Shown here: positions 43,585 through 53,315 of the stretch, in pieces
Layout: every line of letters starts with the position of its first letter
Numbering within the stretch: position 1 is the stretch's first letter
Assembly: GCA_019752925.1 (NCBI GenBank)
Contig: JAIELP010000003.1
Location: 62,001-126,000, forward strand
DNA length: 64,000 bases
Origin: a bacterium
Lineage (GTDB): Bacteria > Bdellovibrionota > Bdellovibrionia > Bdellovibrionales > Bdellovibrionaceae
Direction of reading: 5' to 3'
Notes under the pieces: model-generated
Databases searched by the model: none
Told to the model about the DNA's origin: nothing
The model's input: only the letters and a program-made list of their open reading frames with translations
Translations under genes and position numbers: made by a program

Positions 43585-44439
43585 TTAAGCTGTTTGAAAT
43601 TTCTTAAGGCTCGCTTCACACCAAGATTTATCGCCCTCACTAAGAGAAGCAAAATACTTTTCCATTTGTGGGAGTGAACGCAAAGGTTGTTTCATTGCTT
43701 TTTCTACGCAGGCTATGGCTTCATAGGCAAAGAAAAATTCTAATGGTTCTGCCTTATTTATTTCACAAATGGTTAGGCATAAATTCGCATGTTTAATACT
43801 GTTAATGTAGTCCCCAGCTTTTAAGTAACTTTGTGAAAGTCTGTATTCAGCTCTTTCGGTTTCTAGCCAAGTACCAGCTATCTCCCAGTATTTGCGACCC
43901 GCTTTAGCAGCTATTATCATTAAATCTTTTTCTTGTTCGCTTAGATTAGGCTTTTCTTCCAGGCTGCTGGCTAAGTTATTTCCTGCAATTGCTAAAGCTC
44001 TATTGGCCGGGTCTTTTTGCTCTAAAGACTCACCCAACTGTAAAGATTTTTTAAAAGCTTCAATCGCATTGCTAATTTTATTCAATCCCAGAAATGCACT
44101 GGCTGAAGTAGACGCAATACGTACTTGGTCCGAAACAGAATACCCTGAAATTGAAAAATTCTGATCCTGAGTATAGCTTAAAATAGCCTTTGATCTTTTT
44201 AATGCCGCTTTGGTTTCATCGTTATTAATGCTTAGGTTTTCTAGCCGAGTCAGTAATTCAGAGCCCGCATGAAAATCACCTAAGTGTTCACCGGCCACAT
44301 GAGTAATAAGTCCGGCCAGCTGAGAAATGTGTGAGCTATCCGTTACAAGTTTTATACCTTCAGTAAAAGACTGCATAACTTCATTAGTTTTATCTGCGTG
44401 ATTATTCCATGATTGATTTAAATAAGTATTAAAATCCAC
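43585..44439 (-). CDS. TPR-like helical-repeat protein, unknown function
   Basis: A 284-residue cytoplasmic protein built of helix pairs. TPR-like segments include LNKISNAIEAFKKSLQLGESL near residue 120 and AEYRLSQSYLKAGDYINSIKHAN near residue 198. No catalytic motif. Probably a protein-binding scaffold. Its start overlaps the end of the RarD-type transporter gene by 11 bases, so it is the last gene of the long pur-murein unit. Confidence 0.65.
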   Translation of the reverse strand: MDFNTYLNQSWNNHADKTNEVMQSFTEGIKLVTDSSHISQLAGLITHVAGEHLGDFHAGSELLTRLENLSINNDETKAALKRSKAILSYTQDQNFSISGYSVSDQVRIASTSASAFLGLNKISNAIEAFKKSLQLGESLEQKDPANRALAIAGNNLASSLEEKPNLSEQEKDLMIIAAKAGRKYWEIAGTWLETERAEYRLSQSYLKAGDYINSIKHANLCLTICEINKAEPLEFFFAYEAIACVEKAMKQPLRSLPQMEKYFASLSEGDKSWCEASLKKFQTA

Positions 44440-45334
44440 TAGCTACCTTTACCTTTTTATTTTTTTGACTCATCCACCAAGTATTCAAAATTAACAACGC
44501 TCCCGCTACCCAAATAAATAAAAAGCCTTTTAATTTGAGTAGCGACATAGGCTCGTTAAAAATCAATACGCCTGATAAAAACTGAATTGTGGGAGCTAAG
44601 AACTGAAAAAATCCCATTAAATAGTATGGAATCCGCTGTGTGGCTTCGGCAAAAAATATAAGAGGTAGACCCGTAATAACTCCTGAACCAATTAAAAATA
44701 GGGCCGACGGAACTAAGTTGTCATCAGTCACCCAAGAGCTTGGTTGGCTGAATAAATAAAGCAACGCCACCGGCACAATAATCATCGACTCAAATTGATT
44801 AGAGTTTAAACCTGAAACTGGATTAAGCTTCTTTAGTAATCCATAGGCTGAAAATGAAACCGCCAAGAAAAGTGCAATCCAAGGAACATGCCCTTGATCT
44901 AAAGAGATAATCAATACTCCGATGGCCGCTAACACTGAGGCTACAGTCTGATAGCGAGTAAGCCTTTCCTTCAAAAAGAAAACTCCTATTAAAATATTAA
45001 CCAGTGGATTAATGAAGTATCCCAAGCTGCTTTCTACAATTTGATTGGAGTTGACCGCATAAATATAAACCAACCAGTTACCCATTAACAAAATAGAAGC
45101 CACTGTTAAGTTAATAGTGGTTTTCTTATTTTCAGGCTTAAAAAAAATAAATTTTCTTTTTTTATAGAGCAAAATAACAGTATAAAACACAAAAGCCCAG
45201 AGCACACGATGACTCAAAATTTGCATTAAAGGCACATGCTTTAAGAATTTCCAATAAATAGGAAAAAATCCCCAGCCCAAATAAGCTAGGCTTGCATATA
45301 ACATTCCGAGTTTATGTTGCGGATGTTGGTTCAT
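44429..45334 (-). CDS. rarD: EamA/RarD-family transporter
   Basis: A 301-residue membrane protein with ten hydrophobic segments in two repeats. RarD features: SLAYLGWGFFPIYWKFLKHV at the start and QILSHRVLWAFVFY, as in the RarD group of the EamA/DMT superfamily. Probable exporter of a small metabolite; the substrate is not known. Five bases after the mpl stop. Confidence 0.85.
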   Translation of the reverse strand: MNQHPQHKLGMLYASLAYLGWGFFPIYWKFLKHVPLMQILSHRVLWAFVFYTVILLYKKRKFIFFKPENKKTTINLTVASILLMGNWLVYIYAVNSNQIVESSLGYFINPLVNILIGVFFLKERLTRYQTVASVLAAIGVLIISLDQGHVPWIALFLAVSFSAYGLLKKLNPVSGLNSNQFESMIIVPVALLYLFSQPSSWVTDDNLVPSALFLIGSGVITGLPLIFFAEATQRIPYYLMGFFQFLAPTIQFLSGVLIFNEPMSLLKLKGFLFIWVAGALLILNTWWMSQKNKKVKVASGF

Positions 45335-45339
45335 TAAAG

Positions 45340-46776
45340 TTATTTTCTGTTTTTAAGCTGAGTAATGAGCTTTTCGTAAATGCCGTCAAAGCCACCATTA
45401 CTCATAATTAATACCACATCACCCTTTTGAGTGCGAGCTACTAAATCAGCTACAATTTGGTCTGCTGATTGAAATAACTTGGCTGATTTACCGAGATTTA
45501 CCAAATCTTGAATTAGTTCATCTGATGAAAAGCGGTCTTCATCAGAAATTTTGCCTTGATCAAAAGCCTGAGCAATTAAAATTTCATGAGCTTCACTGAA
45601 AGCTTCGACATAGTCTTTTTGAAATACTTTGCGTCTTGAGGTAGCTGATCTCGGCTCAAATACCGAAAACACTTTGCGGTTTTTGTATTTATTTTGAATA
45701 GCCTTAACTGTTTCTTTAACAGCTGTTGGATGATGGGCGAAGTCTTCAATTAATAATACGCCTGAATACTCCCCTAAGATTTCCTGACGTCGCTTAACCC
45801 CTTCAAATGTCTTAAGAGCCTTCTTAACTTGCTCCATATCCATACCTTGAATATGAGCCTGAGCTATAACGGCAGTTGCATTTAAAATATTATAACGACC
45901 CACCATTGGCGTGCCAAATTCTGCAATTAAATTTTTATTTAAATACACTGCAAACTTTGTTTCAGCCTCAGATTCACTTAACATTTTTACTGTATATTCA
46001 TTATTATCTTTAAATCCGTATGAGAATTTTTTAACAATCTGGCAAGTGTCAGCAATTCCTTTAACATTAGAATCATCACCCCAATAAACCAATGAACCAT
46101 TCTGAGGGATTAGCTTCATCAACTTATAAAATGCGGCTTTAACTGCATCAAAATCTTTATAAATATCAGCGTGGTCAAATTCAACCGACGTTAAAATAAC
46201 ATTTTTGGGTTTGTAATGAATAAACTTAGGAACTTTATCAAAATAGGCTGTATCATACTCATCGCCCTCAATAACAAACGTATTGGCTCCCGGATTACGA
46301 AAGCTCTGTGAAAAATTCTTTGGAATACCGCCAATAAGAAAGCCCGGCTTCAAACCACAGTTTTCAGTTACCCATGACATCAAAGAGGTTGTAGTTGTTT
46401 TTCCATGAGTTCCTGAAATTACAAAAGAATCACGGTCAGCAATAATCACTTCACCCATTGCTTGCGGTAAAGAACAGAACGGTAAATTCTGACTTACCAT
46501 CTCCTGAGCTTCTTCGTTATTGGCTGAAATAACATTACCTACAACTACAAAGTCCGGTTTTGGATTTAAGTTTTCTTTTTTGTAAGGTCTTAATATTTGA
46601 ATACCTAAACTTTCAATTTGAGTCGACATAGGAGGATAGGGGTTTAAATCACTTCCGCTGACCTTAAAACCACGGTCTTTAAGAAGGCCTGCTAGCGAAG
46701 CCATAGCTGTTCCACAGATACCCATTAAGTGAATATGACTTCCTGATGCTAAGTTTTTAATTGAAGATTGAGGCAT
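45340..46776 (-). CDS. mpl: UDP-N-acetylmuramate:tripeptide ligase Mpl
   Basis: A 478-residue Mur-ligase. It begins HIHLMGICGTAMASLAGLLKD, which in Mpl replaces the MurC start, and has the P-loop GTHGKTTT at residues 122-129. Mpl joins recycled L-Ala-D-Glu-meso-Dap tripeptide to UDP-MurNAc and so returns murein peptides to synthesis. MurC is the alternative, but the start motif and the neighbour ldcA favour Mpl. ATG overlaps the stop of the serine hydrolase gene (TAATG). Confidence 0.88.
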   Translation of the reverse strand: MPQSSIKNLASGSHIHLMGICGTAMASLAGLLKDRGFKVSGSDLNPYPPMSTQIESLGIQILRPYKKENLNPKPDFVVVGNVISANNEEAQEMVSQNLPFCSLPQAMGEVIIADRDSFVISGTHGKTTTTSLMSWVTENCGLKPGFLIGGIPKNFSQSFRNPGANTFVIEGDEYDTAYFDKVPKFIHYKPKNVILTSVEFDHADIYKDFDAVKAAFYKLMKLIPQNGSLVYWGDDSNVKGIADTCQIVKKFSYGFKDNNEYTVKMLSESEAETKFAVYLNKNLIAEFGTPMVGRYNILNATAVIAQAHIQGMDMEQVKKALKTFEGVKRRQEILGEYSGVLLIEDFAHHPTAVKETVKAIQNKYKNRKVFSVFEPRSATSRRKVFQKDYVEAFSEAHEILIAQAFDQGKISDEDRFSSDELIQDLVNLGKSAKLFQSADQIVADLVARTQKGDVVLIMSNGGFDGIYEKLITQLKNRK

Positions 46777-47831
46777 TAAATAGTCCTTTTTAATGATTCA
46801 TATATCCAGCTGTGAATTTGCGGACGCAAAGAAATATAAGCTTTGTTATCGCGTCCGTAATGAACACGATTGGTTAAAATTAAAACAAGTAAGTCATTTC
46901 GAGGATCATACCAGAAAGAAGTTCCGGTAAAACCAGTGTGACCGATTGAGAGCACTGAAAAATGTGGACCACAGCTGGCAATATCAAGCGAAGGCATCAT
47001 GTAACCCATGGCCCAATCACCCACTTCTGGAGGTATGGCACGAGCTGCAAAGAGCTGGGCGGTTTTCTGTCGAACACTGTATCTTGCAATTCCTTGCAAT
47101 TGTGAACGCACATTTAAACCAAAAGCCGATACATCTTCAATGCTACCAAATAATCCTGCGTGAGTTGAAATCCCCCCAAAGCTCCACGTATTTTCATCAT
47201 GAACTTCCGCACGCATAATGCGTTTACGCCATTTACAATCTTCCGTAGGAGCAAATTGCTCGCGAGGCAACACTGTTTTATTTTCCAAATGAAAATCAAG
47301 AGCCGTTGTCGGGTAATGTTTATCTTTAAGTTCAAGCCATATTTGATAAATATCTTTTTCGTAAAGTTTTTCTAAAATAAATCCAACTAAGATTATCCCT
47401 AAATCAGAGTAAACAGCTTTGCCCGTTTTATTTGGCTTTGATTCATTGATTTTTTTATAAATCCAAGATCTTTTTTCCTGCCAACTTAAATCCAGTTTAA
47501 TTTCCTGATAGAGTGGCAGCCACCATTCAAGACCTGATGTATGAGTTAATAATTCTTTAATTAATATATCGTGTTTAAAATCCGGCAAAATATCTGAAAC
47601 CTTAGTTTCAAAATTCCACATCCCGCGATCATAGGCTTCCATAATAGCCTGTTGAGTAAAAATAACTTTAGTTAACGAAGCTAAGTCATAGTACGGATAC
47701 GTATGCCCCACGCTGATATCACAAACCATGCGCCCCATGTGGTAGGCGCGCGCCGTTACCCCTGGAGTTACATCCGGAATAGCCTGGCGGATTTTTTCGA
47801 TTAACTTATTTTCCTGACTTGAGTACTTCAT
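46776..47831 (-). CDS. Beta-lactamase-fold serine hydrolase, apparently cytoplasmic
   Basis: A 351-residue class C-like serine hydrolase. SLTK holds the nucleophile Ser52 and Lys55. KELLTHTSGLEWW and VYSDLGIILVG (Tyr141) are the standard later motifs, and HTGFTGTSFWYDP near residue 293 is the third. No signal peptide, which is unusual for this fold and suggests a cytoplasmic substrate such as a murein peptide. I chose ATG 47831 with AGAGA upstream and a 17-base gap after ldcA; an earlier GTG-type start at 47897 would overlap ldcA. Lies between ldcA and mpl. Confidence 0.82.
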   Translation of the reverse strand: MKYSSQENKLIEKIRQAIPDVTPGVTARAYHMGRMVCDISVGHTYPYYDLASLTKVIFTQQAIMEAYDRGMWNFETKVSDILPDFKHDILIKELLTHTSGLEWWLPLYQEIKLDLSWQEKRSWIYKKINESKPNKTGKAVYSDLGIILVGFILEKLYEKDIYQIWLELKDKHYPTTALDFHLENKTVLPREQFAPTEDCKWRKRIMRAEVHDENTWSFGGISTHAGLFGSIEDVSAFGLNVRSQLQGIARYSVRQKTAQLFAARAIPPEVGDWAMGYMMPSLDIASCGPHFSVLSIGHTGFTGTSFWYDPRNDLLVLILTNRVHYGRDNKAYISLRPQIHSWIYESLKRTI

Positions 47832-47848
47832 ATCACTATCTCTTTTTA

Positions 47849-48820
47849 TTATTTTTTGAATGCAGAATAGACTAGCATTTGGGGCTTTTCCCCACAAGTA
47901 AGATGCGCTGAGGTCATGAAAAATACCGGTCTTTGCGCTTCGCCATGGCCTGATTCTAAGCCTTTAAAGAACGGAATCTTTAAATCCTTACAAAAAGCTT
48001 CAATTGTGGACCAGATATGGTTTTCTTTATTGGGCTCTTCGCAGTTTACAAAGTCACCAAACACCACAGCTTGAAGGCCATCAAATATTCCTGCTTGCTT
48101 CATTTGTTGCAAACAGCGGTCTACACGGTATGCACGTTCAGCTATTTCTTCTAAGAATAAAATTTTGTTTTTCGTTTTAATTTGTGAAGGTGTTCCTAAC
48201 GTAGAAGTTACTACCATTAAGTTTCCACCAACCACCTGGGACTTAATTTTTTTTGAAGACTTTGCCGCTTTGTTCAAAGGAACTAATTTTTTAAATTGCG
48301 TAACATAATTAGAATCTTCTAAAACCTGACGAAGCTCTTTAATATTTTCAGGAGTTAGTTTATTAAGCGCCAATCGATCAATTAACGACGCATGCAAGCT
48401 TGGCATTTTCCATTTTTGATTAATCACTGCATGCAGCGAGCTGATGTCGCTTAATCCAATTAATAGTTTCTTATTTTTTGGAATTTTTAGTTTTTCAATC
48501 ATCGGCAATAACCGAATGGCTCCATAACCACCTCTTAAACACCAAACTGCTTTTGATTCAGTATTGCTCATGGCTTTTTTGAAGCTTTCAAAACGCTTTT
48601 GATCGGAATTTGCTAAAAAAATGTGTGGCTCTAGAAGTTGTGGATCGTAAGTTACTCTATAGCCCCAAGATCTTAAAACTTCAGCTCCTTTTTCAAGATT
48701 TTCCAAAGGGGCATGAGAGCCTGGAGCAATAATTTCAATTAAATCACCAGGCTTTAAAGTTTCAAGCAAGTTGGTTCGTGTTTTTGGCTTTGATTTCAGA
48801 GGTTTTTTTAGTTTCGACAC
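47849..48820 (-). CDS. ldcA: LD-carboxypeptidase (S66 family)
   Basis: A 323-residue serine peptidase of the S66 (MccF/LdcA) family. The triad is Ser124 in IGLSDIS, a Glu in LFLEEIAERAYRVDR near residue 224, and His292 in ESGHGEA. Cytoplasmic LdcA trims D-Ala from recycled murein tetrapeptides to give the tripeptide used by Mpl. The start is GTG 48820 with an overlap of 59 bases into purF; a later TTG at the overlap with the purF stop is possible, as the first 20 residues are basic and not part of the fold. Confidence 0.85.
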   Translation of the reverse strand: MSKLKKPLKSKPKTRTNLLETLKPGDLIEIIAPGSHAPLENLEKGAEVLRSWGYRVTYDPQLLEPHIFLANSDQKRFESFKKAMSNTESKAVWCLRGGYGAIRLLPMIEKLKIPKNKKLLIGLSDISSLHAVINQKWKMPSLHASLIDRLALNKLTPENIKELRQVLEDSNYVTQFKKLVPLNKAAKSSKKIKSQVVGGNLMVVTSTLGTPSQIKTKNKILFLEEIAERAYRVDRCLQQMKQAGIFDGLQAVVFGDFVNCEEPNKENHIWSTIEAFCKDLKIPFFKGLESGHGEAQRPVFFMTSAHLTCGEKPQMLVYSAFKK

Positions 48821-50225
48821 CCTTTAAGCTTGTCGGATAATCCCCATTAAAACAAGCCGCACAAAAGCTTTCAGGACCACTGTTCATAGCCTGCCACATG
48901 CCTGGCTCACTGAGGTAAGCCAAAGAGTCAGCACCTATGTACTTTCGTATGTCTTCTAGGCTATTGTGAGAGGCAATTAGCTCGCTTTTTTGCGGAGTAT
49001 CTACGCCGTAATAACAGGGCCCCGTCGTTGGTGGAGACGCGATTCTTAAATGAACCTCTTTAGCTCCGGCCTGACGTATGAGGTTAATAATCTTTTGGCT
49101 GGTTGTTCCTCTTACTAAGGAATCATCGATGACAATAACACGTTTATCTTTGAGGATATCCGGCTGAGTATTCAATTTAATTTTAACACCTACGTCACGT
49201 ATCGACTGAGTAGGTTGAATAAATGTTCTGCCAATATAGTGATTACGGATAATGCCGAACTCAAACGGGATACCACTTTTTTGCGAATAACCGATAGCTG
49301 AGGGAACTCCACTATCCGGCACCGGTATAACAACATCGGCATCAACCGGAGATTCTACCGCCAATTGCTCACCGAATTTTTTACGGGAATTATAAACCGA
49401 ACGTCCGAATACAACTGAGTCCGGTCTAGCAAAATACACATGTTCAAAAACACAATGTGCAGCTTTACGTTTACCTTTATTTTCAGCCTCGAATTTATAA
49501 GACTTCATACCTTCTGAAGTGATCTCAAGAATTTCACCTGGCTCAATTTCACGTACAAATTGAGCTCCGATTAAATCTAAGGCGCAGGTTTCGCTGGCTA
49601 CAACGTAACTTACACTCATTGAAGATTTGATCTGACCTAAAACCAACGGTCTAAAGCCAAATGGATCGCGAACCGCCACAAGTCTATCGTGAGCTAAAAT
49701 AGTAAAGCTGTAAGCTCCCGATAGATTTTTTAAACTCTCAATTAAGGCAGAAACCAAGTGATTTGAAGGGTTTTTAGCTAATAGATGAAGTAAAATTTCA
49801 GTGTCGCTCGTAGCTTGAAAGATAGCTCCATCGCGCTGAAGAGCTTCACGCAAAATGGCCGCATTAACTATGTTTCCGTTGTGTGCTACTGCAACTGGAC
49901 CACTTAATAAATTTGAAGCTAATGGCTGAGCATTAACAACTAGGTTGTCACCAGTTGTTGAGTAACGAACATGACCTATAGCTGCGCTTCCCGTTAATTT
50001 CGCTAACACAGGTTCAGAAAATACATCAGATACCAAACCCAATTCTTTATATATTCTATGTACAGGTTTTTGATTTGGCCCGCTATCTAAAGTCACTATA
50101 CCCGCTGATTCCTGTCCGCGATGTTGCATGGCATAGAGGCCAAGATACGTCAACTTAGCAGCCTCTGGGTGATTCCAGATACCGAAAACTCCGCACTCGT
50201 CTTTCCAGGAATTTTTTAGACTCAT
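48762..50225 (-). CDS. purF: Amidophosphoribosyltransferase, Fe-S type
   Basis: A 487-residue enzyme of the first purine step. Cys11 in DECGVFG is the N-terminal nucleophile after removal of a ten-residue propeptide. The PRPP loop is VIDDSLVRGTTS. All four cysteines that hold the [4Fe-4S] cluster in Bacillus subtilis PurF are conserved: AHCVFE, PCYYGVD and CAACFNGDYPT. This sets it apart from the Escherichia coli type. ATG overlaps the purL stop (ATGA). Confidence 0.95.
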   Translation of the reverse strand: MSLKNSWKDECGVFGIWNHPEAAKLTYLGLYAMQHRGQESAGIVTLDSGPNQKPVHRIYKELGLVSDVFSEPVLAKLTGSAAIGHVRYSTTGDNLVVNAQPLASNLLSGPVAVAHNGNIVNAAILREALQRDGAIFQATSDTEILLHLLAKNPSNHLVSALIESLKNLSGAYSFTILAHDRLVAVRDPFGFRPLVLGQIKSSMSVSYVVASETCALDLIGAQFVREIEPGEILEITSEGMKSYKFEAENKGKRKAAHCVFEHVYFARPDSVVFGRSVYNSRKKFGEQLAVESPVDADVVIPVPDSGVPSAIGYSQKSGIPFEFGIIRNHYIGRTFIQPTQSIRDVGVKIKLNTQPDILKDKRVIVIDDSLVRGTTSQKIINLIRQAGAKEVHLRIASPPTTGPCYYGVDTPQKSELIASHNSLEDIRKYIGADSLAYLSEPGMWQAMNSGPESFCAACFNGDYPTSLKGVETKKTSEIKAKNTNQLA

Positions 50226-52423
50226 ACTGATGCCGCCTCTAAGTCTTTAAAGTATTTTGTCTGAAAATCTTTAAAAGCCAGTTTAGAATTTTTACTTAAG
50301 ATCATTTCGCCGTCTTTAGTTTCGCCGATTTTTTTAACTTCAACACCCAATTCGTCGAAATATCCATTTAGGAGTTTAACCATTTCTTCAGTTTTTTCAC
50401 CTGTAGAGATTATAAATGAATAAAATACATCTTTAAATAATGTTGATTCATCTTCTAAAGATAGGTCATAGCTTAAATCAAAACCTGTATTATTGCGACT
50501 CATCTTTAAACAAGTTGCACCTATTCCACCTAAACCTACAGCTTTTATAGCTGAAATTTTCTTATTTTTTTCTTTTAGAAAGGCATCAAGTCCAACGCAT
50601 TTTTTAATAAAGGCCGGAACATCTGCCGCGCTATTTTGTCTGAATTTACTGATACGGTTATGTGATTGCTCAGCATAAGTCCACGATTCAACCCAGTTCA
50701 ATTGTACTTGGATGATATTTTCGAATGGATTTGAGAAAGCATCAGGAATAATATTTTCAACTGTTTCTCTTAAAGAAACTACGCCGGTTGCCGGAGTTGA
50801 AATGATATTCTCACCTAAAGTTTCGTTGTAGAAGCTTACGTTACCGCTGATGACCGGAGCATCTAATTTTTTAGCTGCATCTGCAATAGCTTCAACACTG
50901 GCAACAAATTCTGACATAATTTCAGTTTTTTGCGGATTACCGAAGTTCAGGCAGTCTGTTACTGCAAGAGTCTCAGCCCCTTTGATTGCCATTTGGAATG
51001 CCGGATAGTAAACCGCATCCAACGCACCGATTTCAGCATCCATCAGCATCACTTCTGGTCTGCAGCCTACTGCTAAACCCAGCCCACGACCCGAGTGATC
51101 CAATCTTGCAAAAGCTACAGAGCTTTCACACGCCATGGCTGTACGAGCACCAACACGTTGATCATATTGATTATGAATCCAGTGTTGTTGATTTAATTTA
51201 AAGCTAGCTAATTTTGAATCGATTAATTTTGCCACTTCAATTTTTGGAGTCGGTAAAGATTCAACACGGTTTGGATAATGCCATTTTGAATAAGGTCTTT
51301 TGTACTGAGGCGCTTTTTCAACGATTAAGTCCGGATCGATTTCTGTTAAAAGCTCAGGGCCCCACATTAATTTAACTTTTCGGTCTTTTTGCACTTCACC
51401 CAATACACAAGCATCCAAGCTCCATTTTTTAAATTCAGCCTGAAGTTTTTCAAAGTTTTTAGGTTCACAGATTAATAACATTCTTTCTTGGCTTTCAGAT
51501 AATAAAATATCTTCAGCGGTCATTGTCGAATCACGTAATGGAACTTTTTTAAGATCAATTACAAAACCAACCTGTCCTTTAGAGGCCATTTCAAAACTTG
51601 AACTTGTTAAGCCAGCGGCCCCCATGTCCTGCATAGCTACAACTAAATCTTTCTTAAGAACTTCCAAGCAAGCTTCAATTAATAACTTTTCAAAGAATGG
51701 GTCACCTATCTGAACATTAGGTCTTTTAGATTCAGAATCCTGATCAAATGACTCAGAAGCCATAGAGGCTCCATGAACACCGTCGCGGCCGGTTTTAGCG
51801 CCTACATAAACCACTAAGTTATTTTCACCTTTAGCTTTTGACAAAGCCATTTTCATATCAGGACCAAAATAACCTACGTTAAGTGCATTTACTAAAATAT
51901 TTTTGTTATATCTTGAATGTAAATTAGTCTGACCAGTTACTGTCGGAACTCCTACACAATTCCCGTAGGACGAAATACCCTTCGCTACACCGTTCATTAA
52001 GTATTTCATTCTTGGAGCTGTTACTTCGCCAAAGCAAAGGTAATTAGCCGACATAATCGGACGGGCCCCCATTGTGAAGATATCTCTTAAAATACCTCCA
52101 ACACCAGTAGCTGAACCTTGAACTGGCTCGATAAAGCTCGGGTGATTATGGCTTTCCATTTTAAATGCAATTTTTTCGCCGTAACCTAAATCAACTACAC
52201 CGGCATTTTCACCATCCATATCGGGAGTGCGTTCATTGCGGTAAGAAAATTTGCGTAAATGAACTTTTGAAGATTTATAACTGCAGTGTTCGCTCCATAA
52301 GGCTGAAAACAATGGCCATTCCACCGGAAGTGGTTCACGACCTAAAAGAGACTTCATTAAGTTATATTCTTCTTCGGACAAGCGATATGTTTTAAGTTTT
52401 GTTGTTAAATCTTGAGATATCAT
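50222..52423 (-). CDS. purL: Phosphoribosylformylglycinamidine synthase, small PurL
   Basis: A 733-residue ATP-grasp-like subunit of FGAM synthase. The short form works with PurQ and PurS, both just upstream. Seen are SEHCSYKSSKVHLRKF, ESHNHPSFIEPVQGSATGVGG and MGARPI. I chose ATG 52423, which overlaps the purQ stop as ATGA; a start at 52456 would overlap purQ by 37 bases and add 11 unmatched residues. Confidence 0.95.
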   Translation of the reverse strand: MISQDLTTKLKTYRLSEEEYNLMKSLLGREPLPVEWPLFSALWSEHCSYKSSKVHLRKFSYRNERTPDMDGENAGVVDLGYGEKIAFKMESHNHPSFIEPVQGSATGVGGILRDIFTMGARPIMSANYLCFGEVTAPRMKYLMNGVAKGISSYGNCVGVPTVTGQTNLHSRYNKNILVNALNVGYFGPDMKMALSKAKGENNLVVYVGAKTGRDGVHGASMASESFDQDSESKRPNVQIGDPFFEKLLIEACLEVLKKDLVVAMQDMGAAGLTSSSFEMASKGQVGFVIDLKKVPLRDSTMTAEDILLSESQERMLLICEPKNFEKLQAEFKKWSLDACVLGEVQKDRKVKLMWGPELLTEIDPDLIVEKAPQYKRPYSKWHYPNRVESLPTPKIEVAKLIDSKLASFKLNQQHWIHNQYDQRVGARTAMACESSVAFARLDHSGRGLGLAVGCRPEVMLMDAEIGALDAVYYPAFQMAIKGAETLAVTDCLNFGNPQKTEIMSEFVASVEAIADAAKKLDAPVISGNVSFYNETLGENIISTPATGVVSLRETVENIIPDAFSNPFENIIQVQLNWVESWTYAEQSHNRISKFRQNSAADVPAFIKKCVGLDAFLKEKNKKISAIKAVGLGGIGATCLKMSRNNTGFDLSYDLSLEDESTLFKDVFYSFIISTGEKTEEMVKLLNGYFDELGVEVKKIGETKDGEMILSKNSKLAFKDFQTKYFKDLEAASV

Positions 52424-53067
52424 AATAAGTACATCCCGTCCTGTGAGCCCATCCACTCATAGAGAGCTCGCTCCGGATGAGGCATTAAAGCGCAGATGTT
52501 TTTTTGCTCGTTGGTGATTCCTGCAATATTCATTAATGAACCATTAGGATTTTTACCTTCATAAGTGAGCCAGATTTGTTCTTTGTCCTGAAGTTTTTTA
52601 AGCGTGTCGGCTTCGGCGTAGTAATTGCCGTCACCGTGAGCAATTGGTAGTTTTAATAGCTGGTTTTTTTCCATTTTAGACGAAAATGCATTTTTAGACT
52701 GATTAACTTTTAATGTGGCCCATTCATCTTTAAATTTAAGGCCTTGATTTCTGAGGAGTGCGCCAGGTAATAAACCGGTTTCGCACAAAATCTGAAATCC
52801 ATTACAGATCCCTAAAATAGGCTTGCCTTTCGCTGCAAACTCCCGAATTGATTTCATCACCGGAGTTTGCGCGGCTAAAGCTCCACATCTTAAGTAATCT
52901 CCGTGACTAAACCCGCCCGGAATTATCACCATATCGTATTCGTTAGTATTAAATTGATTTTCGAACCAAAGGTATTCAGCTGTATGAGATTTTGCGGTTA
53001 CCCATTTTCTCACATCATCGTCGCAATTCGTACCGAGAAATCTTGCAACACCTACTTTTAAAGACAT
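52420..53067 (-). CDS. purQ: FGAM synthase glutaminase subunit
   Basis: A 215-residue class I glutamine amidotransferase. The nucleophile is the Cys in GICNGFQIL near residue 92. HGDGNYYA and the catalytic His-x-Glu in LMPHPERAL complete it. It supplies ammonia to small PurL in the presence of PurS. Confidence 0.95.
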   Translation of the reverse strand: MSLKVGVARFLGTNCDDDVRKWVTAKSHTAEYLWFENQFNTNEYDMVIIPGGFSHGDYLRCGALAAQTPVMKSIREFAAKGKPILGICNGFQILCETGLLPGALLRNQGLKFKDEWATLKVNQSKNAFSSKMEKNQLLKLPIAHGDGNYYAEADTLKKLQDKEQIWLTYEGKNPNGSLMNIAGITNEQKNICALMPHPERALYEWMGSQDGMYLL

Positions 53068-53069
53068 AA

Positions 53070-53315
53070 CTACTCTCCTGTTTGAATTTCGTATCTTTCG
53101 ATCAATGGATTGTATAGACCGCCCTCTTTAAGCATTTTTTCCACTTCGGCTTTCGCCTGAGATGCTTCAGTAGTTGTTAAAGTAAGTTCGATGAATTTAC
53201 CTACGCGGCACTGACTTAAAGTATTAAAGCCGTTAGACTTCATTGAAGCCTCAACAGCGCGGCCTTGCGTATCGAGTATCACTTCGCGAGGCATGATCTT
53301 TACGCCTAATTTCAT
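53070..53315 (-). CDS. purS: FGAM synthase subunit PurS
   Basis: An 81-residue beta-alpha-beta protein that bridges PurL and PurQ. The blocks VKIMPREVILDTQGRAVE and RVGKFIELTL are typical. Start overlaps purC stop by four bases; its own stop is 2 bases before purQ. The presence of PurS fits the Bacillus-type enzyme. Confidence 0.9.
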   Translation of the reverse strand: MKLGVKIMPREVILDTQGRAVEASMKSNGFNTLSQCRVGKFIELTLTTTEASQAKAEVEKMLKEGGLYNPLIERYEIQTGE

